Positions 46,696 through 56,041 of a DNA stretch of 64,000 nucleotides are shown one piece after another. Each line of letters begins with the position of its first letter. The first letter of the stretch is position 1. Both the position numbers and the translations under genes were made by a program. Source of the stretch: Pontibacter sp. Tf4 (GTDB lineage: Bacteria; Bacteroidota; Bacteroidia; Cytophagales; Hymenobacteraceae); contig NZ_JACKZC010000007.1 of NCBI RefSeq assembly GCF_014212495.1, positions 186,001 to 250,000 on the forward strand, written 5' to 3'. Below the pieces are notes generated by a model. The model was not told the origin of the DNA. It made no database searches and saw nothing but the letters and a program-made list of their open reading frames with translations.

Positions 46696-47502
46696 ATGAA
46701 ACGCCCAGCCTTTTACTTCCTGATAGCTTTCCTTTCACTGAGTTTGCTGAGTTGCCAGACGGGTAACGATGCCGGAGAAGCTGAAGAGTCTTCTGCCATT
46801 CAGTCCGTTCTCTCTCCCGATGCAGCCATGCCGGCTCCCTCCGATCGTAAACTGATACGGGAGGCGCACCTACGGTTTCAGGTAAAGGATCTGAGTGAAA
46901 GCAGCACACGCGTAGAAGCAGTAGCAAAAAAGTATAAGGCCAGCATTATCCGTAGCCAGAGCAACAACGGTGAAGAAAGCATAGAAGCCAACTATACGAT
47001 AAAGGTATTACCCGAAAATCTGGATGAGCTGTTAGCTGGCATACAAGCTGAAAGTATTTTTCTGGATAATAAAACGGTTACCGCCGACGACGTTACCCTG
47101 CACTATACAGATGTGGAAGCACGTGTAAAGGCAAAACAGGCCGCCAGAGCACGTTACCTGGAGTTACTGCAGCAGGCTAAAAAAGTAGAAGACGTACTGG
47201 CCATTGAAGTAGAGTTAAACAAAGTGCAGGAAGATCTGGAATCGGTGCAGGCACAGCTCATAGCACTTCAGCAACAAACCAGTTTCAGCACCATCCACCT
47301 GGCCATGTACCAGGTAGTGCCCGCTTCTTACACAGACCGCACCAGTTTCACTACCCGCGTTACATCTGCCGTAAGTGGTGGCTGGCAATTATTTAAAGAT
47401 CTGCTGGTTGGAGTTGTGTATATCTGGCCGCTGATCATCGTAATTATAGGTGCTTTATTCCTGATACGGTGGTATAAAAGAAGACCAGGAACTATAGTTT
47501 AG
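46696..47502 (+). CDS. DUF4349 lipoprotein
   Basis: A 268-residue lipoprotein with Cys20 (LSLLSCQTG). The body is DUF4349: LIREAHLRFQVKDL, a beta-rich part, then a long coiled coil (VEARVKAKQAARARYLELLQ region) and one C-terminal membrane helix (about 238-258). It ends in RRPGTIV; the last codons coincide with a CTATAG copy. Function unknown; an envelope role is likely. Confidence 0.85.
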   Translation: MKRPAFYFLIAFLSLSLLSCQTGNDAGEAEESSAIQSVLSPDAAMPAPSDRKLIREAHLRFQVKDLSESSTRVEAVAKKYKASIIRSQSNNGEESIEANYTIKVLPENLDELLAGIQAESIFLDNKTVTADDVTLHYTDVEARVKAKQAARARYLELLQQAKKVEDVLAIEVELNKVQEDLESVQAQLIALQQQTSFSTIHLAMYQVVPASYTDRTSFTTRVTSAVSGGWQLFKDLLVGVVYIWPLIIVIIGALFLIRWYKRRPGTIV

Positions 47503-47518
47503 CAATCGAAACTTAACA

Positions 47519-47564
47519 AAAAAGCCCGTCTATAGTTTATTGAGCAACTATAGCCGGGCTTTTC
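47519..47564. terminator. Bidirectional terminator containing CTATAG motifs
   Basis: AAAGCCCG (47521-47528) pairs with CGGGCTTT (47555-47562); after one mismatch the stem continues through CTATAGTT (47530-47537) with AACTATAG (47546-47553). Lies between convergent genes. Confidence 0.8.
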
Positions 47565-47578
47565 TATATCAGCTTTTC

Positions 47579-48772
47579 TTACTCCTTTCCTTCTCTCCTG
47601 CTGCCGCTGTATAGTTCATATTTCAGCAGACGGCAATCTATAGCACCATTGTAAAGCGGAATACGGCGCGAGGCGCGCAAACCTATAGTTTTGGCAGCTT
47701 CCAGGTTACCGGTAAATACAAACGCATCGTAGCCCTGGTAATTCTGTTTCAGCGTGTCGCCGATGTTCTTGTATAGTTCAAAAATGTCGTCTGACAGGAT
47801 TCGTTCGTTGTAGGGCGGGTTCATGACTACCACACCTTGTTCGGATGGGGCTTTGGTTTTAAAGAAATCAGCTTCTTCTACTTTTATCACGTCTCCCAGT
47901 CCAGCATTGGCTATGTTGGTACGGGCGGCTGCCACGTAATCAGGGTCAATGTCGTAGCCAATAATTTCGGCTTGCGGCTCGCGTTTTTCTTTTGCTTCGG
48001 CAGTGCGCCATACCATTTCAAACAGTTCCTCGTTGTAGCCTTTCCATTTCTCGAAACCATACGGGTCGCGGCGGAAAAGGCCGGGAGCTATATTTTGTGC
48101 CATCATAGCTGCTTCGATCAGGAATGTACCCGAGCCAGCCATCGGGTCCACGAACGTAGATCTTTTGTCCCAGCCACTCAGCGAAATGATACCGGCAGCC
48201 AGCACTTCGTTCAGCGGGGCCACGTTGGTCTGCAATCTGTAACCACGGCGGTGCAGCGAATCTCCGGACGAATCCAGGGAGAGCGTCACCATGTTTTCGT
48301 GCATGTGCAGGTTCAGGCGCACATCCGGCCTTACTCTATCCACAGAAGGGCGCTCGCCGGTCTTTTTACGGAATTGGTCAACTATAGCATCTTTGGTTAG
48401 CTGGGCCACAAACAGCGAGTGCTCAAACGTAGAATGGCTAACTACGGCATCAATGGCAAAAGTCTGATCCAGATCAAAGTACTCGCCCCAGTTCGTTTTC
48501 TGTACCTGTTCGTACAGGTCATCTTCGTTGCGGGCCTTAAAATTCCGGATCGGCTTAAGGATGCGGATAGCGGTGCGGCACCACAGATTGGCTTCGTATA
48601 GTTGGCGTAAGTTACCCGAGCAGGTTACCACACGGTTACCGACTTTCACATATTCCATTTCCAGGGCACGAAGCTCTTCAGCCAGCACTTCCTCCAGTCC
48701 GGCCAGCGTGGTGGCAATAATGTTAAAGTTCTCGGTCGGTTTCTGTTTCGGTTTAAAACTCGGTTTCGCCAT
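47579..48772 (-). CDS. THUMP-domain class I SAM-dependent RNA methyltransferase
   Basis: A 397-residue RNA methyltransferase of the RlmL/TrmN type. The N-terminal THUMP domain (about 10-165) is followed by a Rossmann methyltransferase with DPMAGSGTFLIEAA (SAM motif) and MNPPYNERI (NPPY catalytic motif, N2-guanine type). The likely target is a guanine in 23S rRNA, by family. Single gene; -7 box at 48795. Confidence 0.9.
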   Translation of the reverse strand: MAKPSFKPKQKPTENFNIIATTLAGLEEVLAEELRALEMEYVKVGNRVVTCSGNLRQLYEANLWCRTAIRILKPIRNFKARNEDDLYEQVQKTNWGEYFDLDQTFAIDAVVSHSTFEHSLFVAQLTKDAIVDQFRKKTGERPSVDRVRPDVRLNLHMHENMVTLSLDSSGDSLHRRGYRLQTNVAPLNEVLAAGIISLSGWDKRSTFVDPMAGSGTFLIEAAMMAQNIAPGLFRRDPYGFEKWKGYNEELFEMVWRTAEAKEKREPQAEIIGYDIDPDYVAAARTNIANAGLGDVIKVEEADFFKTKAPSEQGVVVMNPPYNERILSDDIFELYKNIGDTLKQNYQGYDAFVFTGNLEAAKTIGLRASRRIPLYNGAIDCRLLKYELYSGSRREGKE

Positions 48773-48794
48773 AATCTATAGTTGTAATCGTTTG

Positions 48795-48802
48795 CAAAGA
48801 TA
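48795..48802 (-). promoter_or_regulatory. -7 box of the THUMP methyltransferase gene
   Basis: TATCTTTG on the minus strand, 22 bp before the ATG; the 34-bp repeat begins 9 bp further upstream. Confidence 0.5.
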
Positions 48803-48811
48803 CACATTGCA

Positions 48812-48845
48812 GTTAGAAAGTTTGGAAGTTAAAAAGTTAGAAAGT
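48812..48845. repeat. 34-bp dispersed repeat, copy 2
   Basis: Identical over 34 bp to 24908-24941. It sits directly upstream of the methyltransferase promoter. Confidence 0.85.
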
Positions 48846-48944
48846 GAATGTTTAAACCGCAGATTAATGGAGATTAAGTGGATTAAAGGAATGACAGTCT
48901 ACGTAATTGCGTTTTTTTGTCAGAATCTTTAAGTAGGGCCCCTA

Positions 48945-49247
48945 CCCCAAGGATTTACAGAATTTTAGGATGAACAGGATTTCAAAAAGTACCTGTGATA
49001 TAAGCTATAGTTTAATCTGGCGCCGGTATCCAACAGGTGCCGCAGAGTGGGTACGAGTCTCCAGACTCGCTTGGCTATAGTTGCAAAGTACTACCAAACT
49101 ATAGTTTAGCCTATAGTTTCATAGCGTAGACGCAAGGTATTGCGTCTCTACAATCTGTTTAATACATAAAGTCTTCATTAATCCTGGTTCAGACATTAAT
49201 TATCTATAGTTGAGACAACAATTTAACAATTCAACAATCAACAATTA
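48945..49247. repeat. Cluster of intergenic repeat modules
   Basis: Within the 513-bp gap upstream of murB: AGGATTT-type repeats (48951-48985), hairpin CGAGTC-TCCA-GACTCG (49054-49069), hairpin AGACGCAA-GGTA-TTGCGTCT (49128-49147), a TTAATCCTGGTTCAGAC tail and an ACAATTTAACAATTC array (49215-49247). Several CTATAG cores lie between. No gene. Confidence 0.75.
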
Positions 49248-49285
49248 AGACTTATCTTTACAGTCTAAGTCTAATTAATGCGCCT

Positions 49286-50302
49286 ATGAAACTGCAGTCT
49301 GATTTTCCGCTTAAAGCTTATAATACGTTTGGCATTGATGTGAAAGCCAAGCTTTTTGCCCGCTTCGATAGTGTGCAGGAGCTGCAGGAGCTGTTGCAGA
49401 TGCCGGAACTGAAGCAGGAGCAGAAGCTGATTTTAGGTGGTGGCAGCAACCTGCTGTTCACCAAAGATTTTGACGGCATTGTGCTGCAGAACGGTATAAA
49501 AGGCATCGAAATCATCCGGGAAGACGAGAACTATAGTTACGTAAAAGCTGGTGGCGGCGAAGTATGGCATGAGTTTGTACTGTACACACTGGAGCACAAC
49601 CTGGGTGGCGTGGAGAACCTCTCGCTGATACCAGGCACAGTAGGCGCTGCGCCGTTGCAGAATATCGGCGCTTATGGCGTGGAGCTGAAAGATGTGTTTT
49701 ACGAACTGGAAGCAGTGCACATCGAAACAGGCCAGACACAGGTATTCACAAACCAGGATTGCCGCTTTGGCTACCGCGAAAGCGTGTTTAAAAACGATCT
49801 GAAAGGCCAGTTCATTGTTACGTCTGTTATCTTCAGGCTACACAAAACCCATCAACTGAACACCAGCTACGGCGCTATCAAAACCACTTTGGAGGAGATG
49901 CACATCACGCAGCCAACGATACAGGACGTCAGCGCCGCCGTTTGCCACATCCGCCAGAGCAAACTACCAGACCCGAAACAGATCGGAAATGCAGGCAGTT
50001 TCTTTAAAAACCCGGAAATACCAGTGGTACTGTTTGATGTACTGAAAACCCAGTACTCGGAAATGCCGGCCTACCCCGTGTCGGAACTGACAGTGAAAGT
50101 ACCGGCTGGCTGGCTGATTGAGCAGTGTGGCTGGAAAGGCAAAGTGATCGGCAACTATGGCGTGCACAAAAACCAGGCGCTGGTACTGGTAAACTATGGC
50201 GGTGCATCGGGCAACGACGTACGCCAGCTTGCCTACGACATCATTCAGTCGGTAGAAGAAAAATTCGGCATCAGGCTGCACCCTGAAGTAAATATCATGT
50301 AG
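49286..50302 (+). CDS. murB: UDP-N-acetylenolpyruvoylglucosamine reductase
   Basis: FAD enzyme reducing the enolpyruvyl group to make UDP-MurNAc, the step after MurA. The 338 residues match type I MurB: NTFGIDVKA, FAD loop LGGGSNLLFTKDFDG, IPGTVGAAPLQNIGAYG, Tyr-containing FGYRESVFK, GNAGSFFKNPEI (catalytic Ser) and the C-terminal Glu in HPEVNIM. Stand-alone gene, normal length. Confidence 0.96.
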   Translation: MKLQSDFPLKAYNTFGIDVKAKLFARFDSVQELQELLQMPELKQEQKLILGGGSNLLFTKDFDGIVLQNGIKGIEIIREDENYSYVKAGGGEVWHEFVLYTLEHNLGGVENLSLIPGTVGAAPLQNIGAYGVELKDVFYELEAVHIETGQTQVFTNQDCRFGYRESVFKNDLKGQFIVTSVIFRLHKTHQLNTSYGAIKTTLEEMHITQPTIQDVSAAVCHIRQSKLPDPKQIGNAGSFFKNPEIPVVLFDVLKTQYSEMPAYPVSELTVKVPAGWLIEQCGWKGKVIGNYGVHKNQALVLVNYGGASGNDVRQLAYDIIQSVEEKFGIRLHPEVNIM

Positions 50303-50456
50303 GCTGCCGCGCTGTAGTTCCGGCTGTAGCCGCCTGGCGGAACATTTTAGGGACAAGCCCGTATTTCTGCAGCATATCGCCCTGGTCGTATTGCTGCACT
50401 ATACTTCAGGCAGGGCCCCGGGCGTTAAGCTTTTGTGTCTCCTAAAATCTTTAAAC

Positions 50457-50897
50457 ATGAAAAAACTACAGTTCCTTAGCTATTTATTCGCGGCCTTGTT
50501 TATGGTAACCATGGTTAGCTGCGACGATGATGACGATGATACAACTAACCCGAACCCCGATAAGGAAACGCTGCTGACGGCAAAAGTCTGGAATGGCAGC
50601 AAGGTATACTACCAGAACGCTGACTTTACCGAGCAGGTGAAAGAACTCTTTGACATTTCAACTACAACTATAAAGTTTAACGCAGACGGGACCTATACTG
50701 CTTCCATGTCCGGTGAGGACGATGAGACCGGCACCTGGGAGTTTGCCAGCAACGATACCAAGATCGTGATGGACAGTGAGTCCTCGGACCCGATTACGGT
50801 TGATATAAACACCCTGACAGCTACTGAACTATGGGTAGAAGGCGACTTCCTGGAAACAGGAGGCCAGGAGACGATAGAGCTACGCTTTGTACACTAA
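50457..50897 (+). CDS. Lipocalin-like lipoprotein (146 aa)
   Basis: ATG at 50457 gives a lipoprotein signal with Cys22 (VSCDDDDDD) and an Asp-rich tether; the earlier frame opening at 50391 is not signal-like. The mature part (LLTAKVWNGSKV, IKFNADGTYTASMSGEDDETGTWEF) is the small lipocalin-like barrel. Adjacent to a related lipoprotein at 51051; both resemble the one at 37056. Function unknown. Confidence 0.85.
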   Translation: MKKLQFLSYLFAALFMVTMVSCDDDDDDTTNPNPDKETLLTAKVWNGSKVYYQNADFTEQVKELFDISTTTIKFNADGTYTASMSGEDDETGTWEFASNDTKIVMDSESSDPITVDINTLTATELWVEGDFLETGGQETIELRFVH

Positions 50898-50917
50898 GAT
50901 CTTATAAACCGGATAAA

Positions 50918-50946
50918 TAAAAGGCTCCTGCAAAGGAGCTTTTTTG
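50918..50946 (+). terminator. Terminator after the lipoprotein at 50457
   Basis: GCTCC (50923-50927) pairs with GGAGC (50934-50938) within A-rich/T-rich flanks and is followed by T7. Confidence 0.7.
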
Positions 50947-51050
50947 TTTAAATACCGCTTGGTCTGCACATCAAAAACAAAGATTTAACAGTACATATCT
51001 TTACTCAGCTTATGCTGCAATCTCATTTTTTTAAACTAAACAGACCGGCT

Positions 51051-51476
51051 ATGAACAAACTACATTTACGCTACCTGCTGTGCGCTGTGCTGCTACCACT
51101 CTTTCTGGTAAGCTGCGGCAACGACGATGACGACGACCCTGCCGATAATGTCTCTCCGAACGTAGCGCTGCTAACTGCCGGCGTATGGACGGGCGATGCC
51201 ATTATTATTGAAGGAGAAGATGTGACGGATGAGATATTGGAAGACCAGGAATTTGACTTTAGGCTGTACACCACCGAATTTGAGCGCGACGGTACCTACA
51301 ATGAAAGTTATGATGGCGATACCCAGGTTGATGGTAAATGGGAATTCCAGAACGATGAACGGATTATCGTGTTTGAAAAGGGCACAGCCACCGAGTATTA
51401 TGTGGTAGTGGCTAAACTGGATGAAGACGAATTCTTTTACGTGCAGGAGGGAGTAGAATTCCGCTTTGTGCGCTAA
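51051..51476 (+). CDS. Lipocalin-like lipoprotein (141 aa)
   Basis: ATG at 51051 gives a lipoprotein signal (Cys22, VSCGNDDDDD). The mature part (LLTAGVWTGDAI, FERDGTYNESYDGDTQVDGKWEFQNDERIIVF) parallels the neighbour at 50457, so the two are likely tandem duplicates. Very acidic. A long palindromic terminator follows. Confidence 0.85.
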   Translation: MNKLHLRYLLCAVLLPLFLVSCGNDDDDDPADNVSPNVALLTAGVWTGDAIIIEGEDVTDEILEDQEFDFRLYTTEFERDGTYNESYDGDTQVDGKWEFQNDERIIVFEKGTATEYYVVVAKLDEDEFFYVQEGVEFRFVR

Positions 51477-51479
51477 CCC

Positions 51480-51537
51480 AAACTATAGCTAACAAAAAAG
51501 GCTCCCTTTCAGGAGCCTTTTTTGTTAGCTATAGTTT
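51480..51537. terminator. Perfect 26-bp palindromic bidirectional terminator
   Basis: Arms 51480-51505 and 51512-51537 are exact reverse complements around a 6-nt loop. The core GGCTCC stem is flanked by A6/T6 and then by outer AAACTATAGC / GCTATAGTTT arms. It lies between convergent lipoprotein and mutS2 genes. Confidence 0.9.
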
Positions 51538-51544
51538 ATAGTTG

Positions 51545-53932
51545 CTATTTCAGCACGGCCAGCGTAGCGCCATCGCCGCCGCGTTCTTCGGCTTCGCTGC
51601 CCAGGCTGGCTACTTCCGGCACCGAGTACAGGTAATCGCGCACTACCTGCCGCAGTATACCATTCCCGCGGCCATGAATGATCTTGATCTCCGGGATGCC
51701 CAGCATAATGGCTTCGTCAGTAAAGTTCATCACTTTGGTCAAGGCATCTTCGGCATATTCTCCGCGAACATCCAGCGTGCTTCCGAAATCAGCCATGCGC
51801 TGCGTGATGTTCATGCCACGGGTATAACCTTCTTCTGCTTTCTTCTGCTTTTTGGTTTGGGCTTCGGCACGCTCCAGGTTATCAATTTTAACTATAGTTT
51901 TAAGTCCTCCGAAAAGTACCTCCGCAGTTTTGCCTTTTACACTTACGATCTGGCCTACGGAATCCTGCCCTACCAATGCTACTGTATCTCCTTCTTTTAG
52001 CGGGCCACCTGCAGCAAAACGCTTATGTGCCGGACGTGGCTCTTCTTTGCGCACCTGCTCGTTGGCAAAAGTTTCGAGTTCGCGGCGGGCTTCTTTGGTC
52101 TTTTCTTTCTCGGCCTGGCTTTGCTTTATCTGTTGTATAGTTGCTTCAATTTTCTGGTTGGCATCTTTTAACAGCAGCTTGGCTTTGCCTTTGGCTTCGC
52201 GCATCACGTCCTGCTTGCTTTCTTCCAGGAAATTCTTCAGGTCGTTGTACTCTTTTACATTGCGCTTCAGCTTCTGCTCCAGTTTGGTTGCCTCGGCCAG
52301 TTTTTTCTCCAGTTCCTGCTTTTCGGTTTCCAGCTCTTCCAGCAAGCGGTCGTAACGGATCTTGTCTTTACCAACCAGGCTGCTGGCCTTGTCAACTATA
52401 GCTTTCGGCAAACCAATTTTACGGGCAATTTCGATGGCAAACGACGAGCCTGGTTTACCAATCTCGAGCTGGTAAAGCGGCGCCAGGTTTTTGTGGTCGT
52501 AGCGCATGGCTCCGTTTACAATGCCCGGCGTCTTTTCGGCAAAGTTTTTCAGGTTGGTATAGTGCGTGGTTATCACACCGTATACTTTGCTGTTATTCAG
52601 CGTCTGCAACACGGCTTCGGCAATGGCACCACCCAGCACCGGCTCTGTACCTGTACCAAATTCGTCAATCAGCACCAGGCTTTTGCTGTCCGCAACCGTC
52701 ACAAATTTTTTCATGTTGGTCAGGTGCGAACTATAGGTACTCAGGTCGTTCTCAATCGATTGCTCATCCCCGATATCAATAAAGATGTCATGAAAGATAC
52801 CCGCTTCAGAGCCATCTTCTACCGGAATCAGCATACCCGTTTGCAGCATATATTGCACCAGGCCCACCGTTTTTAAGCTCACCGATTTACCACCAGCGTT
52901 TGGCCCTGATATCAGCAGAATACGCTGGTCACGGTTCAGTTCCAGGTCCATTGGCACGGTTGGCTTACCCAACTGCCGGTGCGACAAATAAAGTAATGGG
53001 TGCACGGCTTGTTTCCAGGCGATGTGCGGATGCTTATGCAGCGTTGGCATGGTAGCCTCAACACGGCGCGCAAAAGCTGCTTTGGCCCGGATAAAGTCCA
53101 GCAGACCCAAATACTGGTAAGCCTTACGCAGCTCCGGAATATGGTGGCGCAATGTGTTGGTCAGGCCAGTCAGAATACGAATAAGTTCACGGTGATAGGC
53201 GTTCTCCAGGTCTTTGATGTCGTTGTTCAGTCCGAAAATAGACTCCGGCTCGATGTAAACAGTTTGTCCGGTATTCGACTCGTCGTGAATCAGACCTTTA
53301 ACCCGGCGCTTGTGCTCGGCTATAACCGGTATAACCAAACGGCCGCCGCGTATAGTTGGCTCTGCATCGTCGGGAGTCCAGCCTTCGTTTTTGGCGTGGC
53401 GGATGATGGAGCTGATGGTTTTACGAAGGGCACCCTGCTGTGCAATCAGGTCGCGTTTCAGGCGTTGTAGTTCGGGTGTGGCATCGTCGCGCACGGCACC
53501 GGCATCATCCACCACTTTATCCAGAGCAGCTATCAGTGCACGCTCTACGGTCACGTCGGCGCCTAAGGCTTTCAGGGCTTCAAACTTCCCTTCTTCGGTG
53601 CCCGAAATAAAACGCTGTGAATCGCGGATTGTACGCAACGACATCTTGATCTCGAAGAACTGCACCACATCCAGAAAAGTACCCGGAATAGCAGCTCTGT
53701 CGAGCGCAGCCGTTACGTCGAAATAATGGCTCAGCGGAATTTCGGCGTCGGATTCCAGCAGTTGTTTAAATTCATTTGTTTGTTGTAACAGTCGCTGCAC
53801 CAGGTCGTGGCGGTTCAGGAACTGCATGCGGTTTACGAACTGGCGGCCCAGCGGACTTAAGCAAAGCTCAGACAGCATTTCACGCACTTGCGCAAACCCG
53901 ATCTTTATTTCAAAATTTTCTGGATAGATCAA
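51545..53932 (-). CDS. mutS2: Endonuclease MutS2
   Basis: A 795-residue MutS2. Core and clamp-like helical region, ATPase domain with Walker A SGPNAGGKSVSLKT (about residue 335) and Walker B LVLIDEFGTGTEP, a long coiled coil (about 510-620), a KOW-like segment and a C-terminal Smr nuclease domain with LDVRGEYAED and HGRGNGIL. MutS2 suppresses recombination and helps rescue collided ribosomes in other bacteria. The mismatch-recognition domain of MutS1 is absent, as expected. Single gene. Confidence 0.95.
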   Translation of the reverse strand: MIYPENFEIKIGFAQVREMLSELCLSPLGRQFVNRMQFLNRHDLVQRLLQQTNEFKQLLESDAEIPLSHYFDVTAALDRAAIPGTFLDVVQFFEIKMSLRTIRDSQRFISGTEEGKFEALKALGADVTVERALIAALDKVVDDAGAVRDDATPELQRLKRDLIAQQGALRKTISSIIRHAKNEGWTPDDAEPTIRGGRLVIPVIAEHKRRVKGLIHDESNTGQTVYIEPESIFGLNNDIKDLENAYHRELIRILTGLTNTLRHHIPELRKAYQYLGLLDFIRAKAAFARRVEATMPTLHKHPHIAWKQAVHPLLYLSHRQLGKPTVPMDLELNRDQRILLISGPNAGGKSVSLKTVGLVQYMLQTGMLIPVEDGSEAGIFHDIFIDIGDEQSIENDLSTYSSHLTNMKKFVTVADSKSLVLIDEFGTGTEPVLGGAIAEAVLQTLNNSKVYGVITTHYTNLKNFAEKTPGIVNGAMRYDHKNLAPLYQLEIGKPGSSFAIEIARKIGLPKAIVDKASSLVGKDKIRYDRLLEELETEKQELEKKLAEATKLEQKLKRNVKEYNDLKNFLEESKQDVMREAKGKAKLLLKDANQKIEATIQQIKQSQAEKEKTKEARRELETFANEQVRKEEPRPAHKRFAAGGPLKEGDTVALVGQDSVGQIVSVKGKTAEVLFGGLKTIVKIDNLERAEAQTKKQKKAEEGYTRGMNITQRMADFGSTLDVRGEYAEDALTKVMNFTDEAIMLGIPEIKIIHGRGNGILRQVVRDYLYSVPEVASLGSEAEERGGDGATLAVLK

Positions 53933-54098
53933 TGGATATCTCTTAATTTAAGGCAAATTTAGCATTTTATAACAAGTATAAACGGGTGTTTCGTTCGCTG
54001 AAAGACAGAAGATTTCAGATGTTAGACAACAGGCTCTTTTTATCCTTGTTTCCAATACCATTCATAATTATTAATTCATAATTCGTAATTAAACCACC

Positions 54099-54554
54099 AT
54101 GGTTCTCGATAAACTCTCCAACGCCGACCGTTACGTATGCATGCACCCGCTTTTTGCGCAGGCTTTTAAATTTTTACAGGAAACAGATTTGGCAACTATA
54201 GAAACCGGCGTGCACGAAATAGAAGGCAAAAAACTGTTTGCTATCGTCTCAGAAGCGGCTGGTGTAACCAAAGACAACTATAAACTGGAAGTGCACCGCA
54301 AGTACATCGACATACAGTACGTGATCTCGGGCACCGACCACATGGGCTGGAAAGACTTCGCTCTTTGCGACGAACCCAACGACCCTTATAACGAGGAACG
54401 CGAAGCCGCTTTTTTCCCGGACAAAACCGATAACTGGTTTGATGTGCCAGCTGGCTCCTTCACCATCTTTTACCCGGATGATGCCCACGCGGCCATGGTT
54501 ACCGGCGAGCGTGTGGTAAGAAAGGTGGTGCTTAAGATTGCGGTGGAGGGATAG
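54099..54554 (+). CDS. YhcH/YjgK/YiaL family protein
   Basis: A 151-residue cupin-fold protein of the YhcH family (VHRKYIDIQYVISGTDHMGW, FTIFYPDDAHAAMV). Members are associated with sugar-acid or sialic-acid metabolism and bind a metal through the His and Glu residues seen here. No sugar genes adjoin it. Confidence 0.9.
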   Translation: MVLDKLSNADRYVCMHPLFAQAFKFLQETDLATIETGVHEIEGKKLFAIVSEAAGVTKDNYKLEVHRKYIDIQYVISGTDHMGWKDFALCDEPNDPYNEEREAAFFPDKTDNWFDVPAGSFTIFYPDDAHAAMVTGERVVRKVVLKIAVEG

Positions 54555-54623
54555 TTATACTCCGTACATAGTGCAGATAAACGTATGTTTACTGTTATCC
54601 AATAGTTATGTTCAATTTAAAGT

Positions 54624-55102
54624 ATGAAGAGATACGAAACTTCTGAATTTCGAATTGATGAAACTGGAATTGCGCTTCTTCGAAGTAAGTTTCCCTACAG
54701 AAGGCTTTCTTTTCATGAGATTGAAGAGCTACAGATTCGAAAATCGAATGTGGTAAATAACCATATTGTAGTTCTCATTATGGGAATAGCCTTGATTGCA
54801 GCGGGACTTTACATCGGTGAGATTTTTGGTCCTATAAACATTTCCAGTCCCAAGTTAGGTTATAAAGGGGAAAGGCATTAGGCTACTTTATATTTATGAT
54901 TGTAGGTTTCTTTTGCTTTGGTGGTATACTAATCTACAATTCATTGAGGAAGGATTTTGTACTTGTAATCAGAGCAGACATGTTCAAAAAATCGTACCCT
55001 CTTACGGAGTTAAGAAAAAGAAGAGAACTTGACAGCTTCTTGATGGAAATAAGGGAAGTAGTAGGGAATAAGCTAACAATGCTGACAAGAGAACTTATAT
55101 AG
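54624..55102 (+). pseudogene. Frame-split small membrane protein gene (two ORFs)
   Basis: ORF 1 (54624-54881, 85 aa) has a beta-rich N-terminus (FRIDETGIALLRSKFPYRRLSFHEIEEL) and one membrane helix. ORF 2 (54896-55102, 68 aa) begins with a second hydrophobic helix and ends in a soluble PH-like strand-helix (LVIRADMFKKSYPLTELRKR). In the ORF 2 frame reading is open back to 54866 (RGKALGYFIFMIVGFF), so one lost base in the AAAGGGGAAAGG tract near 54864-54875 would join them into about 160 aa. It may be a mutation, a sequence error or a -1 frameshift. Family not recognised. Confidence 0.65.
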
Positions 55103-55196
55103 AATAAAACTTAACATAACCACACCTTTACGGTAGCTGTGCCACCGCAAAACCAAGCCGTTAATAAAGAATCTCTGTCTTTTTCAACTATAGCCA

Positions 55197-56036
55197 ATGC
55201 TCCCAATCATTAAACCTCAGCAACTGGTAGCCATTTATCCGGATAAAAACCTGATACTGATAGATGCCCGAACCGGCCCGCAGGCAAAGCAGAACTATAG
55301 TTCGGAACACCTGGCCGGGGCGCTCTTTGTTGACCTGGAAATTGACTTAGCACAGAAGTCAGCTGACCCAGCAAATGGTGGGCGTCACCCGCTACCACCT
55401 ATCAGCGAATTTGCAAAGTTGTTGGGTGAGCTGGGCATAACGCCAGAGAGCCATGTAGTGGTGTATGATGATAAAAATGGGGCTAATGCTGCTGCGCGCT
55501 TCTGGTGGATGTTGCGTGCCATTGGGCATACAAATGTGCAGGTGCTGGATGGTGGTTACCAGGCTGCGCTGGCTGCCGGCGTGCCTGTAAACTCAGGTGA
55601 GGAGGCAACTATAAAACAACCCCCTTACCCCTATACTACCTGGCAACTACCCACAGCAACTATAGCCGAAGTAGCGCAGGCTGTTCAAAACCCCGATGCT
55701 GTGGTTATTGATGTACGCGAAGCCGCCCGCTACCGAGGCGAAACCGAACCTATAGATTTAATAGCCGGCCACATTCCCGGTGCGGTGAACATTCCGTTTG
55801 CAGGCAATCTTGCAGCTGACGGTACTTTTCTACCTTCTGAAGTCCTGCAACGCAACTATAAACAAGCACTTGGCAACCGCACCGCTACTGATGTGATAGT
55901 GCATTGTGGCTCCGGCGTTACGGCCTGTCATACCATACTGGCCATGGAGCAGGCTGGTCTGGGCATTCCAAAATTATACGTAGGCTCCTGGAGCGAATGG
56001 TCGAGAAATGACAGGCCAATTGCTACTGAACTATAG
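55197..56036 (+). CDS. Two-domain rhodanese-like sulfurtransferase
   Basis: A 279-residue thiosulfate or 3-mercaptopyruvate sulfurtransferase. The N-terminal rhodanese domain (LIDARTGPQAKQNY, PESHVVVYDDKNG) is inactive-like; the C-terminal domain carries the catalytic Cys237 in HCGSGVTACHT. The loop CGSGVT is more like mercaptopyruvate sulfurtransferases. The chrA gene starts 5 bp later. Confidence 0.9.
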   Translation: MLPIIKPQQLVAIYPDKNLILIDARTGPQAKQNYSSEHLAGALFVDLEIDLAQKSADPANGGRHPLPPISEFAKLLGELGITPESHVVVYDDKNGANAAARFWWMLRAIGHTNVQVLDGGYQAALAAGVPVNSGEEATIKQPPYPYTTWQLPTATIAEVAQAVQNPDAVVIDVREAARYRGETEPIDLIAGHIPGAVNIPFAGNLAADGTFLPSEVLQRNYKQALGNRTATDVIVHCGSGVTACHTILAMEQAGLGIPKLYVGSWSEWSRNDRPIATEL

Positions 56037-56041
56037 TTGAA

